Shown here one piece after another: positions 50,879-60,945 of a stretch of 64,000 bases of DNA; positions within the stretch are counted from its first letter, which is position 1; every line of letters starts with the position of its first letter. The translations under genes and the position numbers were made by a program. The notes beneath the pieces were generated by a model. That model made no database searches, was not told where the DNA came from, and saw only the letters and a list, made by a program, of their open reading frames with translations. Source of the stretch: Colwellia psychrerythraea (GTDB taxonomy: Bacteria > Pseudomonadota > Gammaproteobacteria > Enterobacterales > Alteromonadaceae); assembly GCF_000764185.1 (NCBI RefSeq), contig NZ_JQEC01000004.1, forward strand, positions 124,001-188,000. Reading direction: 5' to 3'.

Positions 50879-51622
50879 ATGGATAAGTTGCTTTATATCG
50901 CCATGAGTGGCGCTAAACAAAACATGCAAGCCTTATCAATAAATGCCAACAACTTGGCGAATGCTAAAACCACTGGCTTTAAAGCCGATTTAGCACAAGC
51001 GCGCAGTATGCAGGCATATGGCGAAGGGCAGCCTTCCCGTGTTTTTTCAATGACAGAACGTGCTAGCCAAAATTTTGACTCAGGCTCAGTGCTTCATACC
51101 GGTCGTTCATTAGATGTCGCCATTGAAGGTGATGGTTTTTTTTCCGTACAAGCTGAAGATGGTCAAGAAGCTTATACCCGTGGTGGTCATTTTCGTTTAA
51201 CCGAAACAGGCGCCTTAGAAACTAATGATGGTGAACTCGTTATTGGTGAAGATGGCCCTATTACCTTACCGCTACCGGTAAATAACATTCAAATTTCTCG
51301 TGACGGCACCATCATGGTTCAGCCAGAAGGTGCACCAAGTAGTGTGCAAGAAGAAGTAGGCCGTATCAAGTTAGTGAATCCAGATACTCGTTTAGTTGAA
51401 AAAGGCAATGATGGTCTTTTTCGCGCCAAAAATGGTGGGCAATTACTTGCCGATGTTAACGTTAATGTTCTCGGCGGCGCATTAGAATCAAGCAATGTTA
51501 ATCCCATTAATGAAATGACCGAGATGATTGCATTACAGCGACAGTTTGAAATGCAATTAAAAATGATGAAGACCGCAGAAGAAATTGATGCAAGCGCTGC
51601 TTCGTTATTACGTGCTTTCTAA
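50879..51622 (+). CDS. flgF: Flagellar basal-body rod protein FlgF
   Basis: A 247-residue proximal rod subunit. LLYIAMSGAKQNMQALSINA then NNLANAKTTGFKADL at the start, SLDVAIEGDGFFSVQAEDGQ in the middle and ESSNVNPINEMTEMIALQRQ at the end are typical. ATG at 50879 is chosen with GGAAAA upstream; an earlier in-frame start at 50837 lies inside the promoter. First gene after the sigma-54 site. Confidence 0.95.
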   Translation: MDKLLYIAMSGAKQNMQALSINANNLANAKTTGFKADLAQARSMQAYGEGQPSRVFSMTERASQNFDSGSVLHTGRSLDVAIEGDGFFSVQAEDGQEAYTRGGHFRLTETGALETNDGELVIGEDGPITLPLPVNNIQISRDGTIMVQPEGAPSSVQEEVGRIKLVNPDTRLVEKGNDGLFRAKNGGQLLADVNVNVLGGALESSNVNPINEMTEMIALQRQFEMQLKMMKTAEEIDASAASLLRAF

Positions 51623-51690
51623 ATATTAACAAAAATTAAGAGTTGTTTGTTTTATATTACAAACAGTTATGGCTCAATCAGAGGTGATGT

Positions 51691-52479
51691 ATGAACCCAG
51701 CATTATGGATTAGTAAAACCGGTTTAGATGCGCAAAATAAAGATATTGCGGTAATTTCTAACAACTTAGCTAACGCTAGTACTATCGGCTTTAAAAAGAG
51801 TAGAGCTGTTTTTGAAGACTTGCTTTATCAAAATATTAATCAGCCTGGTGGCAGAACTGCACAAGATACTGAAGCACCGTCAGGATTAATGCTAGGTGCA
51901 GGTACCAAAGTGGTTGCTACCCAAAAAATTCATACTCAAGGTGACATGATCACCACAGATAACGCCCTTGATTTGATGATTCAAGGTGAGGGTTTTTTTG
52001 AAATACAAATGCCAGATGGTAGCTCTGCTTATAGTCGTAATGGTCAATTTACCATGGACGATGAAGGTAATATGGTCACCCCAGGTGCGGGTTACCTTAT
52101 TCAACCACAGGTGACTATTCCTGAAGATGCCTTAAGCATTATTGTCTCTCAAGATGGTGAAGTTTCAGTGACACTGCAAGGGCAGGCGGATCCTGCCGTG
52201 GTAGGTCAAATTAACTTAATCAACTTTGTTAACCCAACAGGTCTTCAGCCAGTAGGGCAAAATTTATATATAGAAACTGCGGTAAGTGGCGCGCCACAAG
52301 AAGGCGTTCCCGGTCTTGAGGGGTATGGCATGTTAGTTCAAGGTGCATTAGAAACATCCAATGTAAACACCACTGAAGAGTTAGTTAACTTAATAGAAAG
52401 TCAACGCGTGTATGAAATGAACTCAAAAGTGATTTCAGCTGTTGATGAAATGCTTAGTTATATTAATCAGCAACTTTAG
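51691..52479 (+). CDS. flgG: Flagellar distal rod protein FlgG
   Basis: A 262-residue distal rod subunit. MNPALWISKTGLDAQNKDIA then VISNNLANASTIGFKKSRAV and, at the C-terminus, GALETSNVNTTEELVNLIES then QRVYEMNSKVISAVDEML are FlgG marks. The central LDLMIQGEGFFEIQMPDG is intact. Sits between flgF and flgH as in all polar-type clusters. Confidence 0.96.
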   Translation: MNPALWISKTGLDAQNKDIAVISNNLANASTIGFKKSRAVFEDLLYQNINQPGGRTAQDTEAPSGLMLGAGTKVVATQKIHTQGDMITTDNALDLMIQGEGFFEIQMPDGSSAYSRNGQFTMDDEGNMVTPGAGYLIQPQVTIPEDALSIIVSQDGEVSVTLQGQADPAVVGQINLINFVNPTGLQPVGQNLYIETAVSGAPQEGVPGLEGYGMLVQGALETSNVNTTEELVNLIESQRVYEMNSKVISAVDEMLSYINQQL

Positions 52480-52518
52480 CAATAATTTTTAAATTTAAAG
52501 AATAAATAGGAGGCGGTA

Positions 52519-53229
52519 ATGAAAAGTAAAAATATTTTGAACATACTTAAATTAACTGCGGTTAGCTTACTCATTATGGTTACTACGGCATGTAGTAATA
52601 CCGTCGAACTAACTAAGGCACTGCCTAACGACCCCAATTTTGCACCCATAATGCCAGAAGAAGAAGAAGAGCGTATTGTGCCATCGGGATCTTTATTTAA
52701 GCCTAATTATGTTAATAATATATATTCAGACTCAAAGGCACACCGTGTTGGCGACATTATTTCAGTTATTTTAGATGAGAAAACTCAAGCAAAGAAAAAT
52801 GCTAAAACAGAGTTGAAAAAGGAGAACTCTACTAAATTAGATGCAGTAACCGGCCTAGGGGGATTACCCGTTACCATTGGTGGTGAGTCATTACAGTTTG
52901 GTATGAGTCAGAACTCTCAATTTAAAGGTGACTCAAAAGCTGATCAAGGCAACAGCTTAAGCGGTAATATTTCAGTTCATGTACTGAGAGTTTTACCCAA
53001 CGGCAATTTAATGATCCGTGGCGAAAAATGGTTAACGTTAAATAATGGCGATGAGTATATTCGTTTAACAGGGGTTATTCGCTCTAAAGATATTAATTCA
53101 AACAATACAATACTATCTAATAAAGTAGCCAACGCCCGGATTCAATATGCCGGCACAGGAAGTTTTGCTGATGCTAATGAACAAGGTTGGTTGGCTAAAT
53201 TTTTTAATAGCACTTGGTGGCCATTTTAG
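52519..53229 (+). CDS. flgH: Flagellar L-ring protein FlgH
   Basis: A 236-residue outer-membrane lipoprotein that forms the L-ring. Lipobox VTTA-Cys24 follows a hydrophobic signal. SGSLFKPNYVNNIYSDSKAH, RVGDIISVILDEKTQAKKNA and VLRVLPNGNLMIRGEKWLTL then NGDEYIRLTGVIRSKDI are family marks. AGGAGG precedes the ATG, the strongest ribosome site in the block. Confidence 0.96.
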   Translation: MKSKNILNILKLTAVSLLIMVTTACSNTVELTKALPNDPNFAPIMPEEEEERIVPSGSLFKPNYVNNIYSDSKAHRVGDIISVILDEKTQAKKNAKTELKKENSTKLDAVTGLGGLPVTIGGESLQFGMSQNSQFKGDSKADQGNSLSGNISVHVLRVLPNGNLMIRGEKWLTLNNGDEYIRLTGVIRSKDINSNNTILSNKVANARIQYAGTGSFADANEQGWLAKFFNSTWWPF

Positions 53230-53360
53230 TTGAACGTTAATTTAAGGTCTGATGCAAAATTTTCTATATAAGATATTAAATCAGATCTTAGCGCTAGGAT
53301 CATGCTCTAGTCATTAATTTTAGATATTAGTTCAACGTATTACTTTAAGGTACAAACCTA

Positions 53361-54452
53361 ATGAAAGCAGTAATTAATACATTTATTCTTTTTTCTTTAC
53401 TGGCATCAATGTCAATAAGTGCACAACGTATTAAAGATCTCGCTGATGTTGCTGGCGTGCGTTCAAACCAATTAGTTGGCTATGGTTTAGTTGTGGGTTT
53501 GCCTGGCACAGGTGAGCAGAGCCCGTTTACCGAACAAAGTTTTAAAACTATGTTGAGTAATTTTGGTATCACCATGCCTGAAAACTTAAAGCCAAAAATT
53601 AAAAACGTTGCTGCTGTAGCTGTTCATGCCGAGTTGAGGGCTTTTACCAAAACAGGCCAAACGATTGATGTAACAGTTTCTAGCATGGGCAGTGCACAAA
53701 GTTTACGCGGTGGTACTTTATTGCAGACTATTTTAATGGGCCTCGATGGTAACGCTTATGCGGTAGCCCAAGGTTCATTAATTGTTAGTGGGTTAGGTGC
53801 TCAAGGTTTAGATGGCTCTCAGGTGTTAGTGAATATACCCACGGTTGGCCGTATTGCTAATGGTGGTATTGTTGAGAGAGAAGTTAAGTCACCTTTTTCG
53901 TCTGGTGATCATATTACCTTTAATTTACGTCATTCAGATTTTACTACAGCGAAACGTTTATCTGACACCATCAATGAGTTAATTGAAGGCTCAGCCAAAG
54001 CAATTGACGCCACCTCAGTTCAAGTGAGAGCGCCGCGTGATATCAGTGATCGAGTGAGTTTTTTATCTGTGCTCGAAAACCTTGAGTTTGAACCAGCATC
54101 GCCGGCAGCAAGAATTATTGTTAATTCACGTACCGGTACAATTGTTATTGGCTCTGAAGTGAAACTACTTGCTGCAGCCATTACCCATGGTGGTATTACT
54201 GTCACCATTAATGAAGTGCAAGATGTCTCACAGCCAAATGCTTTTGCCGAAGGCGAAACCGTGGTTACTAATCAATCAGCAATCAATGTTAGCAACTCCG
54301 ATGCTCGTATGTTTGTTTTTAAACCAGGGGTGACCTTAGAAACCTTGGTTCGAGCTATCAATGAGGTTGGTGCTGGTCCTGGCGATGTTATGGCTATTTT
54401 AGAGGCGTTAGATCAAGCGGGCGCAATACGCGGTGAGCTAATTATCATTTAA
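53361..54452 (+). CDS. flgI: Flagellar P-ring protein FlgI
   Basis: A 363-residue periplasmic P-ring subunit with signal peptide [20 protein letters not shown] then [22 protein letters not shown] then [20 protein letters not shown] and the C-terminal [20 protein letters not shown] then [15 protein letters not shown] are standard. Usual length. Uses FlgA (at 44564) as its assembly chaperone. Confidence 0.97.
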   Translation: MKAVINTFILFSLLASMSISAQRIKDLADVAGVRSNQLVGYGLVVGLPGTGEQSPFTEQSFKTMLSNFGITMPENLKPKIKNVAAVAVHAELRAFTKTGQTIDVTVSSMGSAQSLRGGTLLQTILMGLDGNAYAVAQGSLIVSGLGAQGLDGSQVLVNIPTVGRIANGGIVEREVKSPFSSGDHITFNLRHSDFTTAKRLSDTINELIEGSAKAIDATSVQVRAPRDISDRVSFLSVLENLEFEPASPAARIIVNSRTGTIVIGSEVKLLAAAITHGGITVTINEVQDVSQPNAFAEGETVVTNQSAINVSNSDARMFVFKPGVTLETLVRAINEVGAGPGDVMAILEALDQAGAIRGELIII

Positions 54453-54597
54453 TTTATTATGTAACTTGTCGCTATATCACTTAACTTAAGCGTCAAAGTA
54501 CTGGTTGATAGTTATCAACTCCATGCATTTCACTTTAATTTGAGCGATACAGCTTAAAGTTAAATAATAAATACGTTAACTACAGGTTATTAATATT

Positions 54598-55737
54598 ATG
54601 GATATCAATTCAAGCCAAAATCATAACTTTGATCAAGCGCGTAATGCCCTTGACCTTAATGGTTTGAATGCAATTCGTGAACAATCTCGAGCAACCGATG
54701 GTGAAGCTAAAAAAGAGGCGTTAAAAGAAGCGGCGCAACAATTTGAAGCCATCTTTATGAGAATGCTGCTTTCAAGTATGCGTAAAGCACAAGACGTACT
54801 TGAGTCTGACAGCCCTTTTAATTCTGAATCAACAAAATTCTACCGCGATATGCATGATCAGCAAATGGCGGTTGAACTCTCTTCCAATGGCTCGTTGGGC
54901 TTAACTGATTTAATTGTTAGACAACTGGGCGGTGACAGTGGCGATTTCAAACCTAGCTCTGTGCTGCGTAATGATGGTAATTTGACAGTAACCAGCAATG
55001 CTGATGATAAAAGCAATAACAAGAATAAAGCGAATACAAACAAGCAACATAACTCTTTAGTTGAGAAAATGTTAGGGCATAAGAACCAAATTAAGCCTGA
55101 TATTGATATACCTTTCGCCGGAAATTACCAAGCGCAAAGCATTACTAGTGCCCAAGCGAGCAGTGCCGCAAGCCAGTTTACTTTACGTGAATTAGACAAA
55201 AAATCTAATAAAGATGTTAGCCAATCCCAAAGCGTCAATAGTTCAGCACTTGTATCAGAGCATAACTTTAATGAACCAAAAGGCTTTGTCAGTGCTTTAA
55301 TTGCACCAGCCCAAAAAGTTCAACAAACCTTAGGTGTGCCTTTTGAAGTGGTTATTGCCCAAGCAGCACTTGAAACCGGTTGGGGACAAAAGATAATTAA
55401 AGGCCAAGATGGTACTAGCTCAAATAACCTCTTTAATATAAAAGCTGACTCTCGCTGGTCTGGCGATAAAGTGACCAAAGAAACCCTCGAGTTTGAGCAA
55501 GGCGCTATGGTCAAAAAAGCAGAGCCATTTAGAATGTATCAATCGATAACCGACAGCGTTAATGATTACATAAACTTCCTCTCAACTAGCGAACGCTACC
55601 AAGATGCATTGCAAGACTCCGGCAATGTGGAACACTTCCTGCAAGGTTTACAGAAAGCAGGTTACGCAACTGATCCTCAATATGCCGATAAAATACTCGG
55701 TACCTTGAAAACCGTTACTAACCTTTTAGCTAAGTAA
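54598..55737 (+). CDS. flgJ: Rod-cap peptidoglycan hydrolase FlgJ
   Basis: A 379-residue two-domain protein. The N-terminal rod-cap domain (about 1-100) has AAQQFEAIFMRMLLSSMRKA; a long polar linker rich in Lys, Asn and Ser (about 125-220) leads to a glucosaminidase-type (GH73) hydrolase with PFEVVIAQAALETGWGQKII, where Glu is catalytic, and NNLFNIKADSRW. It opens the peptidoglycan for the rod. The linker is longer than in E. coli FlgJ, as in other Alteromonadales and Vibrio. Confidence 0.94.
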   Translation: MDINSSQNHNFDQARNALDLNGLNAIREQSRATDGEAKKEALKEAAQQFEAIFMRMLLSSMRKAQDVLESDSPFNSESTKFYRDMHDQQMAVELSSNGSLGLTDLIVRQLGGDSGDFKPSSVLRNDGNLTVTSNADDKSNNKNKANTNKQHNSLVEKMLGHKNQIKPDIDIPFAGNYQAQSITSAQASSAASQFTLRELDKKSNKDVSQSQSVNSSALVSEHNFNEPKGFVSALIAPAQKVQQTLGVPFEVVIAQAALETGWGQKIIKGQDGTSSNNLFNIKADSRWSGDKVTKETLEFEQGAMVKKAEPFRMYQSITDSVNDYINFLSTSERYQDALQDSGNVEHFLQGLQKAGYATDPQYADKILGTLKTVTNLLAK

Positions 55738-55875
55738 ATTATCCAAGTAAATTAGCGAAGAGTTAGGCCTCAATGTTTTAATTGCGGCAACCTTCATAAA
55801 ACATATTTATAGCAAACATACTGTTGGTCTACGCTCTAGCGCTACCTCATATGCTTTGTTATCGGAGACAATATT

Positions 55876-57870
55876 ATGACAGTGAGTTTGTACCAAACAG
55901 GTGTAAGTGGCTTACTGGCCGCCCAACAGCAGCTGGCAACAACAGGTCATAACATTGCTAACGTAAATACTGACGGCTATAACCGCCAACGTGCCGAGCA
56001 AAATGCTTCCTTGGGCCTTAATAATGGCAGTAATTACATTGGCTCAGGCACCTATATTCAGGATATCACTCGTCTTTATGATCAATTCTCACATAAAGAG
56101 CAGCTTTTAAATCAAAGTAACTTAGGTAATGCTGATTCACTCCAGGCTCGACTTACACAGCTTGACCAAGTTATGTCAACTTCGGGCAATGCTGTTGTTG
56201 GCTCCTTAGATAAATTTTATCAAGCACTGAATGGCGTTGCCGATAATCCTAACGATACCGGATTACGCAGCATAGTGATCAATCAAGCCAATATTTTAAG
56301 TAATGACTTCAATGAGCTAACTAATAACTTCAATAATATGACCAATGCGGTCAATGGTGAAATCGAACAAGTTGCTAATAGAATTTCTGAAATATCAGTA
56401 GAGTTAGCCAAGATCAATGAAACCATTATGTACTCAAAAAACACGTCGCAAGGCGGGCAGCCTAATGATTTACTTGATAAACGTGATCAACTCATTGGTG
56501 AATTAAGTCAGTTTACCCGAGTAACCACCATACAAGATGCTAATAATGTTATGACGGTTATGATAGGGCAAGGTACTACATTAGTTGCCGGTATTACGCC
56601 TATGACCCTGCAAGTAACCGCAGGCGACCCAGATGCTCAACAAACTCAGCTAAGTCTAGTAAGTAATAATAATAGTGTTGCGATAAAGGCTTCTACTCTC
56701 GGTGGTTCATTAGGCGCTAGCTTTGAATTTAGAGATGAACACCTTACACAAACTCGCACTGAAATAGACCGTTTAGCCATGGCTATATCGTCTACCTTAA
56801 ACGATAGTCAGGCCAGTGGTTTAGATTTAAATGGCTTGCAAGGTGCTAATATTTTCACCGATATAAACACCAATGAATTACAACAAGGTAGAGTATTAGT
56901 ACCCGCAGGTAATACCGGCACAACACAAGCACAAGTTGCTATAAATGATGTGTCGCTACTGCCTACCGATGAATTTGAAATACGCTATGATGGCGCAAAT
57001 TTTACCCTGTATAATTTAACTTCCGGGGCGAGTGAAAATTTAGGTGCAGCTGGTGCGGGTGTGCCAGCAGGTACCCACACACCGACTTCACCGGATTATG
57101 GCTTTTCTTTTGTTGAAACTGGTGTGCCCGTTGCGGGAGATACTTTCACCATTATCCCCACAAAAGATAGTGCCGCGTTAATGAAAACCACATTAACCGA
57201 TGGCAACGCTATTGCTGCTAGTACCGCAATTGGAGTAACGCCATCAAGTAACAATGTTAGTGAAGGTAAGGTAGAGATCACCAATGTTATTAATCCGGTT
57301 GCGGCTAGAGGTTATGACGTTACTGTCGATGTTTATGAAAGTGCGCCAGGTACCTTTAGTTACCGCGTTTATAATACGGCAACACCGCCACCAGCGCCAA
57401 CTATTGCCGCAGGAACTTATGCACCAGGCGCGAGTGTCCTTGTGGATATACCAGCAGGTACCCCTGATTTTCAAATTGAAATCAGCGGTGATCTTGTTGG
57501 CTCAGGTACCAATGCACGTGAAACATTTACCTTAGGTGACGCCTTTGGCGTTGGTAATGGTAATAATGCCGTTGTTATGGCTAAAACCCAAGAGGTAGGT
57601 GTTACTAATGGCGGCAAGGAAACCTTTAGTAAAAGTTTAGCGGTATCAACTTCTGTAGTGGGCGCTAAAGCCAGTAATGCAGATTTATCAGCCGATACAG
57701 CTCAGGCTCTCTTCACTCAAGCTTATAACCGTAATCAAGCCACATCAGGGGTTAACCTTGATGAGGAAGCCGCCAACCTAATGAAATATCAACAGGCATA
57801 CCAAGCCGCATCGCAAATTATTTCTACGGCTAATACGCTTTTTGACACCATTTTAGCGGCCGTTAGGTAA
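55876..57870 (+). CDS. flgK: Hook-filament junction protein FlgK
   Basis: A 664-residue HAP1 junction protein. The N-terminal SLYQTGVSGLLAAQQQLATT then GHNIANVNTDGYNRQRAEQN and the C-terminal GVNLDEEAANLMKYQQAYQA then ASQIISTANTLFDTILAAVR are the expected ends. The middle (about 330-590) is enlarged by Ala-, Gly-, Thr- and Pro-rich, probably surface-exposed domains. Exported with help from FlgN. Confidence 0.96.
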   Translation: MTVSLYQTGVSGLLAAQQQLATTGHNIANVNTDGYNRQRAEQNASLGLNNGSNYIGSGTYIQDITRLYDQFSHKEQLLNQSNLGNADSLQARLTQLDQVMSTSGNAVVGSLDKFYQALNGVADNPNDTGLRSIVINQANILSNDFNELTNNFNNMTNAVNGEIEQVANRISEISVELAKINETIMYSKNTSQGGQPNDLLDKRDQLIGELSQFTRVTTIQDANNVMTVMIGQGTTLVAGITPMTLQVTAGDPDAQQTQLSLVSNNNSVAIKASTLGGSLGASFEFRDEHLTQTRTEIDRLAMAISSTLNDSQASGLDLNGLQGANIFTDINTNELQQGRVLVPAGNTGTTQAQVAINDVSLLPTDEFEIRYDGANFTLYNLTSGASENLGAAGAGVPAGTHTPTSPDYGFSFVETGVPVAGDTFTIIPTKDSAALMKTTLTDGNAIAASTAIGVTPSSNNVSEGKVEITNVINPVAARGYDVTVDVYESAPGTFSYRVYNTATPPPAPTIAAGTYAPGASVLVDIPAGTPDFQIEISGDLVGSGTNARETFTLGDAFGVGNGNNAVVMAKTQEVGVTNGGKETFSKSLAVSTSVVGAKASNADLSADTAQALFTQAYNRNQATSGVNLDEEAANLMKYQQAYQAASQIISTANTLFDTILAAVR

Positions 57871-57880
57871 GGGAGGTTTT

Positions 57881-59089
57881 ATGCGCGTTTCTACAGCTCA
57901 ATTTTACTTACAAAGTGCTCAATTAATGAGTGAAAAGAATTCAGATGTTAATGAGCAGATGGCTTATTTGTCCAGTGGTAAACGGGTGCTAACGGCAAAA
58001 GATGATGCCGTATCCTACGGTACCTTAGCAGGATATAAAAATGACTTAGCTAACATTGAAAAATATAAACGTAATATCAATCAGGCTGAAAGTCATAACA
58101 GTTTACAAGAAGTTGTTTTTGCCGATGTAGAGCTTATCTTAAATAATGTTAAGGAGGCCATGCTACAAGCAAATAATGGTTCTCTGTCTGATGAAGACTT
58201 ACAGACACTAGCTAATCAGACGCGAAATAGCCTTGATCAATTGCTTGATCTCGCCAACAGCCAAAATGAAAATGGCGACTATATTTTTTCAGGCTTTCAA
58301 ACCGAGCAACAACCCTTTAGTCAACAATCTGACGGTTCTGTCACATACAGTGGAGATACAGGTGTTAGAGAGCTACAAGTCGCTAAAAATATAAAAATAC
58401 CTACCAATCAAACAGGCGATGCTTCTTTTATGAGCGTTGACAACGCTATCGGTGATTTTAGCGCTAACTATGCCACTAATACCTCAGGTGTAGCCGTTGA
58501 GAGTGCTAACGTAACCAATCTCGGCGTGTATAACACTAGCGCTATGCCACATGATTATACCTTCACTTTTGGTCCTGGTGCCGCCGATTTGAATGTACTC
58601 GATAGTGGTGGAGCTAATGTCTTCACTACTGGGGCCTATGTTGCGGGGCAAACAGTTACCTTTGACGGAATTGACGTTACCTTAAGCGGCAATCCATTGC
58701 CGGGTGATAGCTTTACTATCAGTGAACAAGAGGAAGTAAGTGTCTTTGACACCATTAACGAGGCTATTTCCTGGATGGAACAAGGCTCTGTATCAACCAC
58801 TCAAAAGCAACATCAAGTCGATTACAACGCAATACTTAATCAACTTAACTCTTCCATGACTCATATAACTTCAAGGCGAGTAGATTCAGGTATTCGCTTG
58901 CAGGTGCTTGAAAGCCAGAAGGATAGACATCTAGATTCAGAGTTAAGTCTTTCATCAGGCAGAGCCAATATTGAAGATTTAGACTTTGCCAAAGCTATTG
59001 CAGAGTTTGAGCAAGCTAAACTCGCTTTACAAGCATCGCAGCAAACCTTTAGTAAGGTGCAGGGCTTGAGTTTGTTTAACTATATTTAG
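57881..59089 (+). CDS. flgL: Hook-filament junction protein FlgL
   Basis: A 402-residue HAP3 junction protein starting ten bases after flgK, so co-translated or co-transcribed. MRVSTAQFYLQSAQLMSEKN then LSSGKRVLTAKDDAV at the N-terminus and EDLDFAKAIAEFEQAKLALQ then ASQQTFSKVQGLSLFNYI at the C-terminus match flagellin-like ends. AGGGAGG precedes the ATG. Last gene of the flgF-flgL unit. Confidence 0.95.
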   Translation: MRVSTAQFYLQSAQLMSEKNSDVNEQMAYLSSGKRVLTAKDDAVSYGTLAGYKNDLANIEKYKRNINQAESHNSLQEVVFADVELILNNVKEAMLQANNGSLSDEDLQTLANQTRNSLDQLLDLANSQNENGDYIFSGFQTEQQPFSQQSDGSVTYSGDTGVRELQVAKNIKIPTNQTGDASFMSVDNAIGDFSANYATNTSGVAVESANVTNLGVYNTSAMPHDYTFTFGPGAADLNVLDSGGANVFTTGAYVAGQTVTFDGIDVTLSGNPLPGDSFTISEQEEVSVFDTINEAISWMEQGSVSTTQKQHQVDYNAILNQLNSSMTHITSRRVDSGIRLQVLESQKDRHLDSELSLSSGRANIEDLDFAKAIAEFEQAKLALQASQQTFSKVQGLSLFNYI

Positions 59090-59125
59090 CCTATGTTTGT
59101 TGACTTTCACAAAAAATAAAAAATG

Positions 59126-59141
59126 TGGCATGCATTTCGCA
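59126..59141 (+). promoter_or_regulatory. Sigma-54 promoter candidate of flagellin 1
   Basis: TGGCATGCATTTCGCA: GG and GC exactly ten bases apart, about 260 bases before the flagellin start and inside the 310-base gap after flgL. No sigma-28 box was found in this gap, nor a gene. Confidence 0.6.
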
Positions 59142-59399
59142 TTTATTTTAATAGGTTAGAAAAAGTAAGAAATGTCATTTCAAGATTCGATATTTTGTGA
59201 GTGATAGTTAAGAAAGTGACTTTAAATTAAAAGTAAACAGAACAGAGGCTTCAGTTAGTTGTATATAATATTGATTGATTTATATCCACTAATTAATAGC
59301 AGGCTTCTAATAACCAAGCGTTATCGTCCGGTTTATGGACAGCGCTACAACTATACATAAACAGGCGTTAACATCAGTTAACACATTAGGAGTTTTATT

Positions 59400-60581
59400 A
59401 TGGCTTTATCAGTAAATACCAATATATCATCACTAAATGCGCAACGTAACTTAACCAAATCAGGTGAGGGACTTGCTACATCAATGCAACGTTTATCATC
59501 AGGTATGCGGATTAACAGCGCAAAAGATGATGCTGCTGGCTTGCAAATCTCTAACCGTCTAACCTCTCAAATAAATGGTTTAGGTGTTGCTCAACGTAAT
59601 GCTAACGATGGTATTTCAATGGCGCAAACTGCTGAAGGGGCGATGCAAGAATCAACTAATATATTACAGCGTATGCGCGAACTATCGTTGCAATCGGCTA
59701 ACGGTTCAAATTCATCTGAAGATCGTGCAGCACTGCAAAAAGAAGTATCAGCATTACAAACAGAATTAACCCGCATTGCAGAAACGACTTCTTTTGGTGG
59801 TCAAAACCTTCTTGATGGCACCTTTGGTACCAAAGCCTTTCAGGTCGGCTCTAATTCAGGTGAAACAATCTCGGTTGGTCTTAAAAATATCAGTGCTGAT
59901 GTTCTTGGGGATACCGATACCCATGCCGTTAGTGCGGGGGCAGTTACCGCCGGTGAACTATCTACTGCTGAGATTGGTAATGGCGGCACTATGTCTGTCT
60001 CATATGTAACAAGTACCGGCGCTACGGCAAAATCAATTGAAGTTGATATGAGCGCGGTAACGGCAACGGGCACTACAACTGATATGGCCAGTCTTGATTC
60101 GGCCTTGAATGCCTCACTTAACGGTATTGGTGTCACATCTACTGCTGGTGTACTTGGTGGTAGTATGATTTCTTCTACTGCAACTTTGACTATTAACATG
60201 GAAGATACTGCAGGCGGTGCTACGGCAGCTGCAACGGTTGGTATTTCTGTATCTGCGGCAGTAACTACGCAAGTGGATGATATCGATGTTTCAGACGTGC
60301 TTGGCTCTAGTGCTGCGGTCAGAACAATTGATAATGCATTGGCTGAAATAAATAATAGCCGAGCAGATTTGGGTGCAGTGCAAAATAGATTTAGCCATAC
60401 CATTAACAACTTAGCAAATGTTCAAGAGAATGTTTCTGCATCGCGTAGTCGAATTCAAGATACAGATTTTGCTAAAGAGACAGCGCAGATGACTAAGAAT
60501 CAGATATTGCAACAGGCAGGTACTTCAATTTTAGCTCAAGCCAATCAGGTCCCTCAAGCTGCACTAAGCCTATTAGGTTAG
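59400..60581 (+). CDS. Flagellin, first copy
   Basis: A 393-residue filament subunit. The D0/D1 ends are standard: [40 protein letters not shown] and, at the C-terminus, [20 protein letters not shown] then [20 protein letters not shown]. The central domain (about 170-310) is Ala-, Thr- and Gly-rich with no charge clusters. It is about 93% alike to flagellin 2. A candidate sigma-54 promoter suggests it is the FlaA-like core flagellin, with the second under sigma-28 (inference from the Vibrio model). AGGAG precedes the ATG. Confidence 0.96.
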   Translation: MALSVNTNISSLNAQRNLTKSGEGLATSMQRLSSGMRINSAKDDAAGLQISNRLTSQINGLGVAQRNANDGISMAQTAEGAMQESTNILQRMRELSLQSANGSNSSEDRAALQKEVSALQTELTRIAETTSFGGQNLLDGTFGTKAFQVGSNSGETISVGLKNISADVLGDTDTHAVSAGAVTAGELSTAEIGNGGTMSVSYVTSTGATAKSIEVDMSAVTATGTTTDMASLDSALNASLNGIGVTSTAGVLGGSMISSTATLTINMEDTAGGATAAATVGISVSAAVTTQVDDIDVSDVLGSSAAVRTIDNALAEINNSRADLGAVQNRFSHTINNLANVQENVSASRSRIQDTDFAKETAQMTKNQILQQAGTSILAQANQVPQAALSLLG

Positions 60582-60617
60582 ATTAGTTAATTTGTTAAAA
60601 TAAAGTAAAATACAAAC

Positions 60618-60652
60618 AAAGGCTGAATAAGAAATTATTCAGCCTTTTTATT
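60618..60652 (+). terminator. Terminator after flagellin 1
   Basis: AAAGGCTGAATAA-GAAA-TTATTCAGCCTTTTTA. Strong stem with T run. The rest of the 364-base gap to flagellin 2 has the sigma-28 promoter and no gene. Confidence 0.92.
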
Positions 60653-60826
60653 TGATAACTATTCACCGATTGTCAATCTTATGATGTCTTTATTGTGGAT
60701 TCCAGAAAGATGTCAAAACTCCGTCCTCAATGAGTAACTACGAGAATGTTGAGAAATTAGAAAAATAACTCACACTTAAGTTGGTAGGGTTATTTTGTTA
60801 TTTATTAAACTTTTTCAAAAAAAGAT

Positions 60827-60853
60827 TAAAGTTAATTTTTAAGCTGCCGTTAG
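60827..60853 (+). promoter_or_regulatory. Sigma-28 promoter of flagellin 2
   Basis: TAAAGTTA, 11 bases, GCCGTTAG: seven of eight bases in each half agree with the FliA consensus, 93 bases before the flagellin 2 start. Confidence 0.8.
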
Positions 60854-60945
60854 AGTGTTTAGAACGGGGACTTGAAGCACTACTGATAGTTCCATATCTA
60901 ATAACTAATTAACGCATTACATTTTTTGTAAGCAGGAGTTTTATT

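Noticed and set aside
55825-55848. TTGGTCTACGCTCTAGC as a sigma-54 site for flgK
   Set aside because: Spacing is again off by one.
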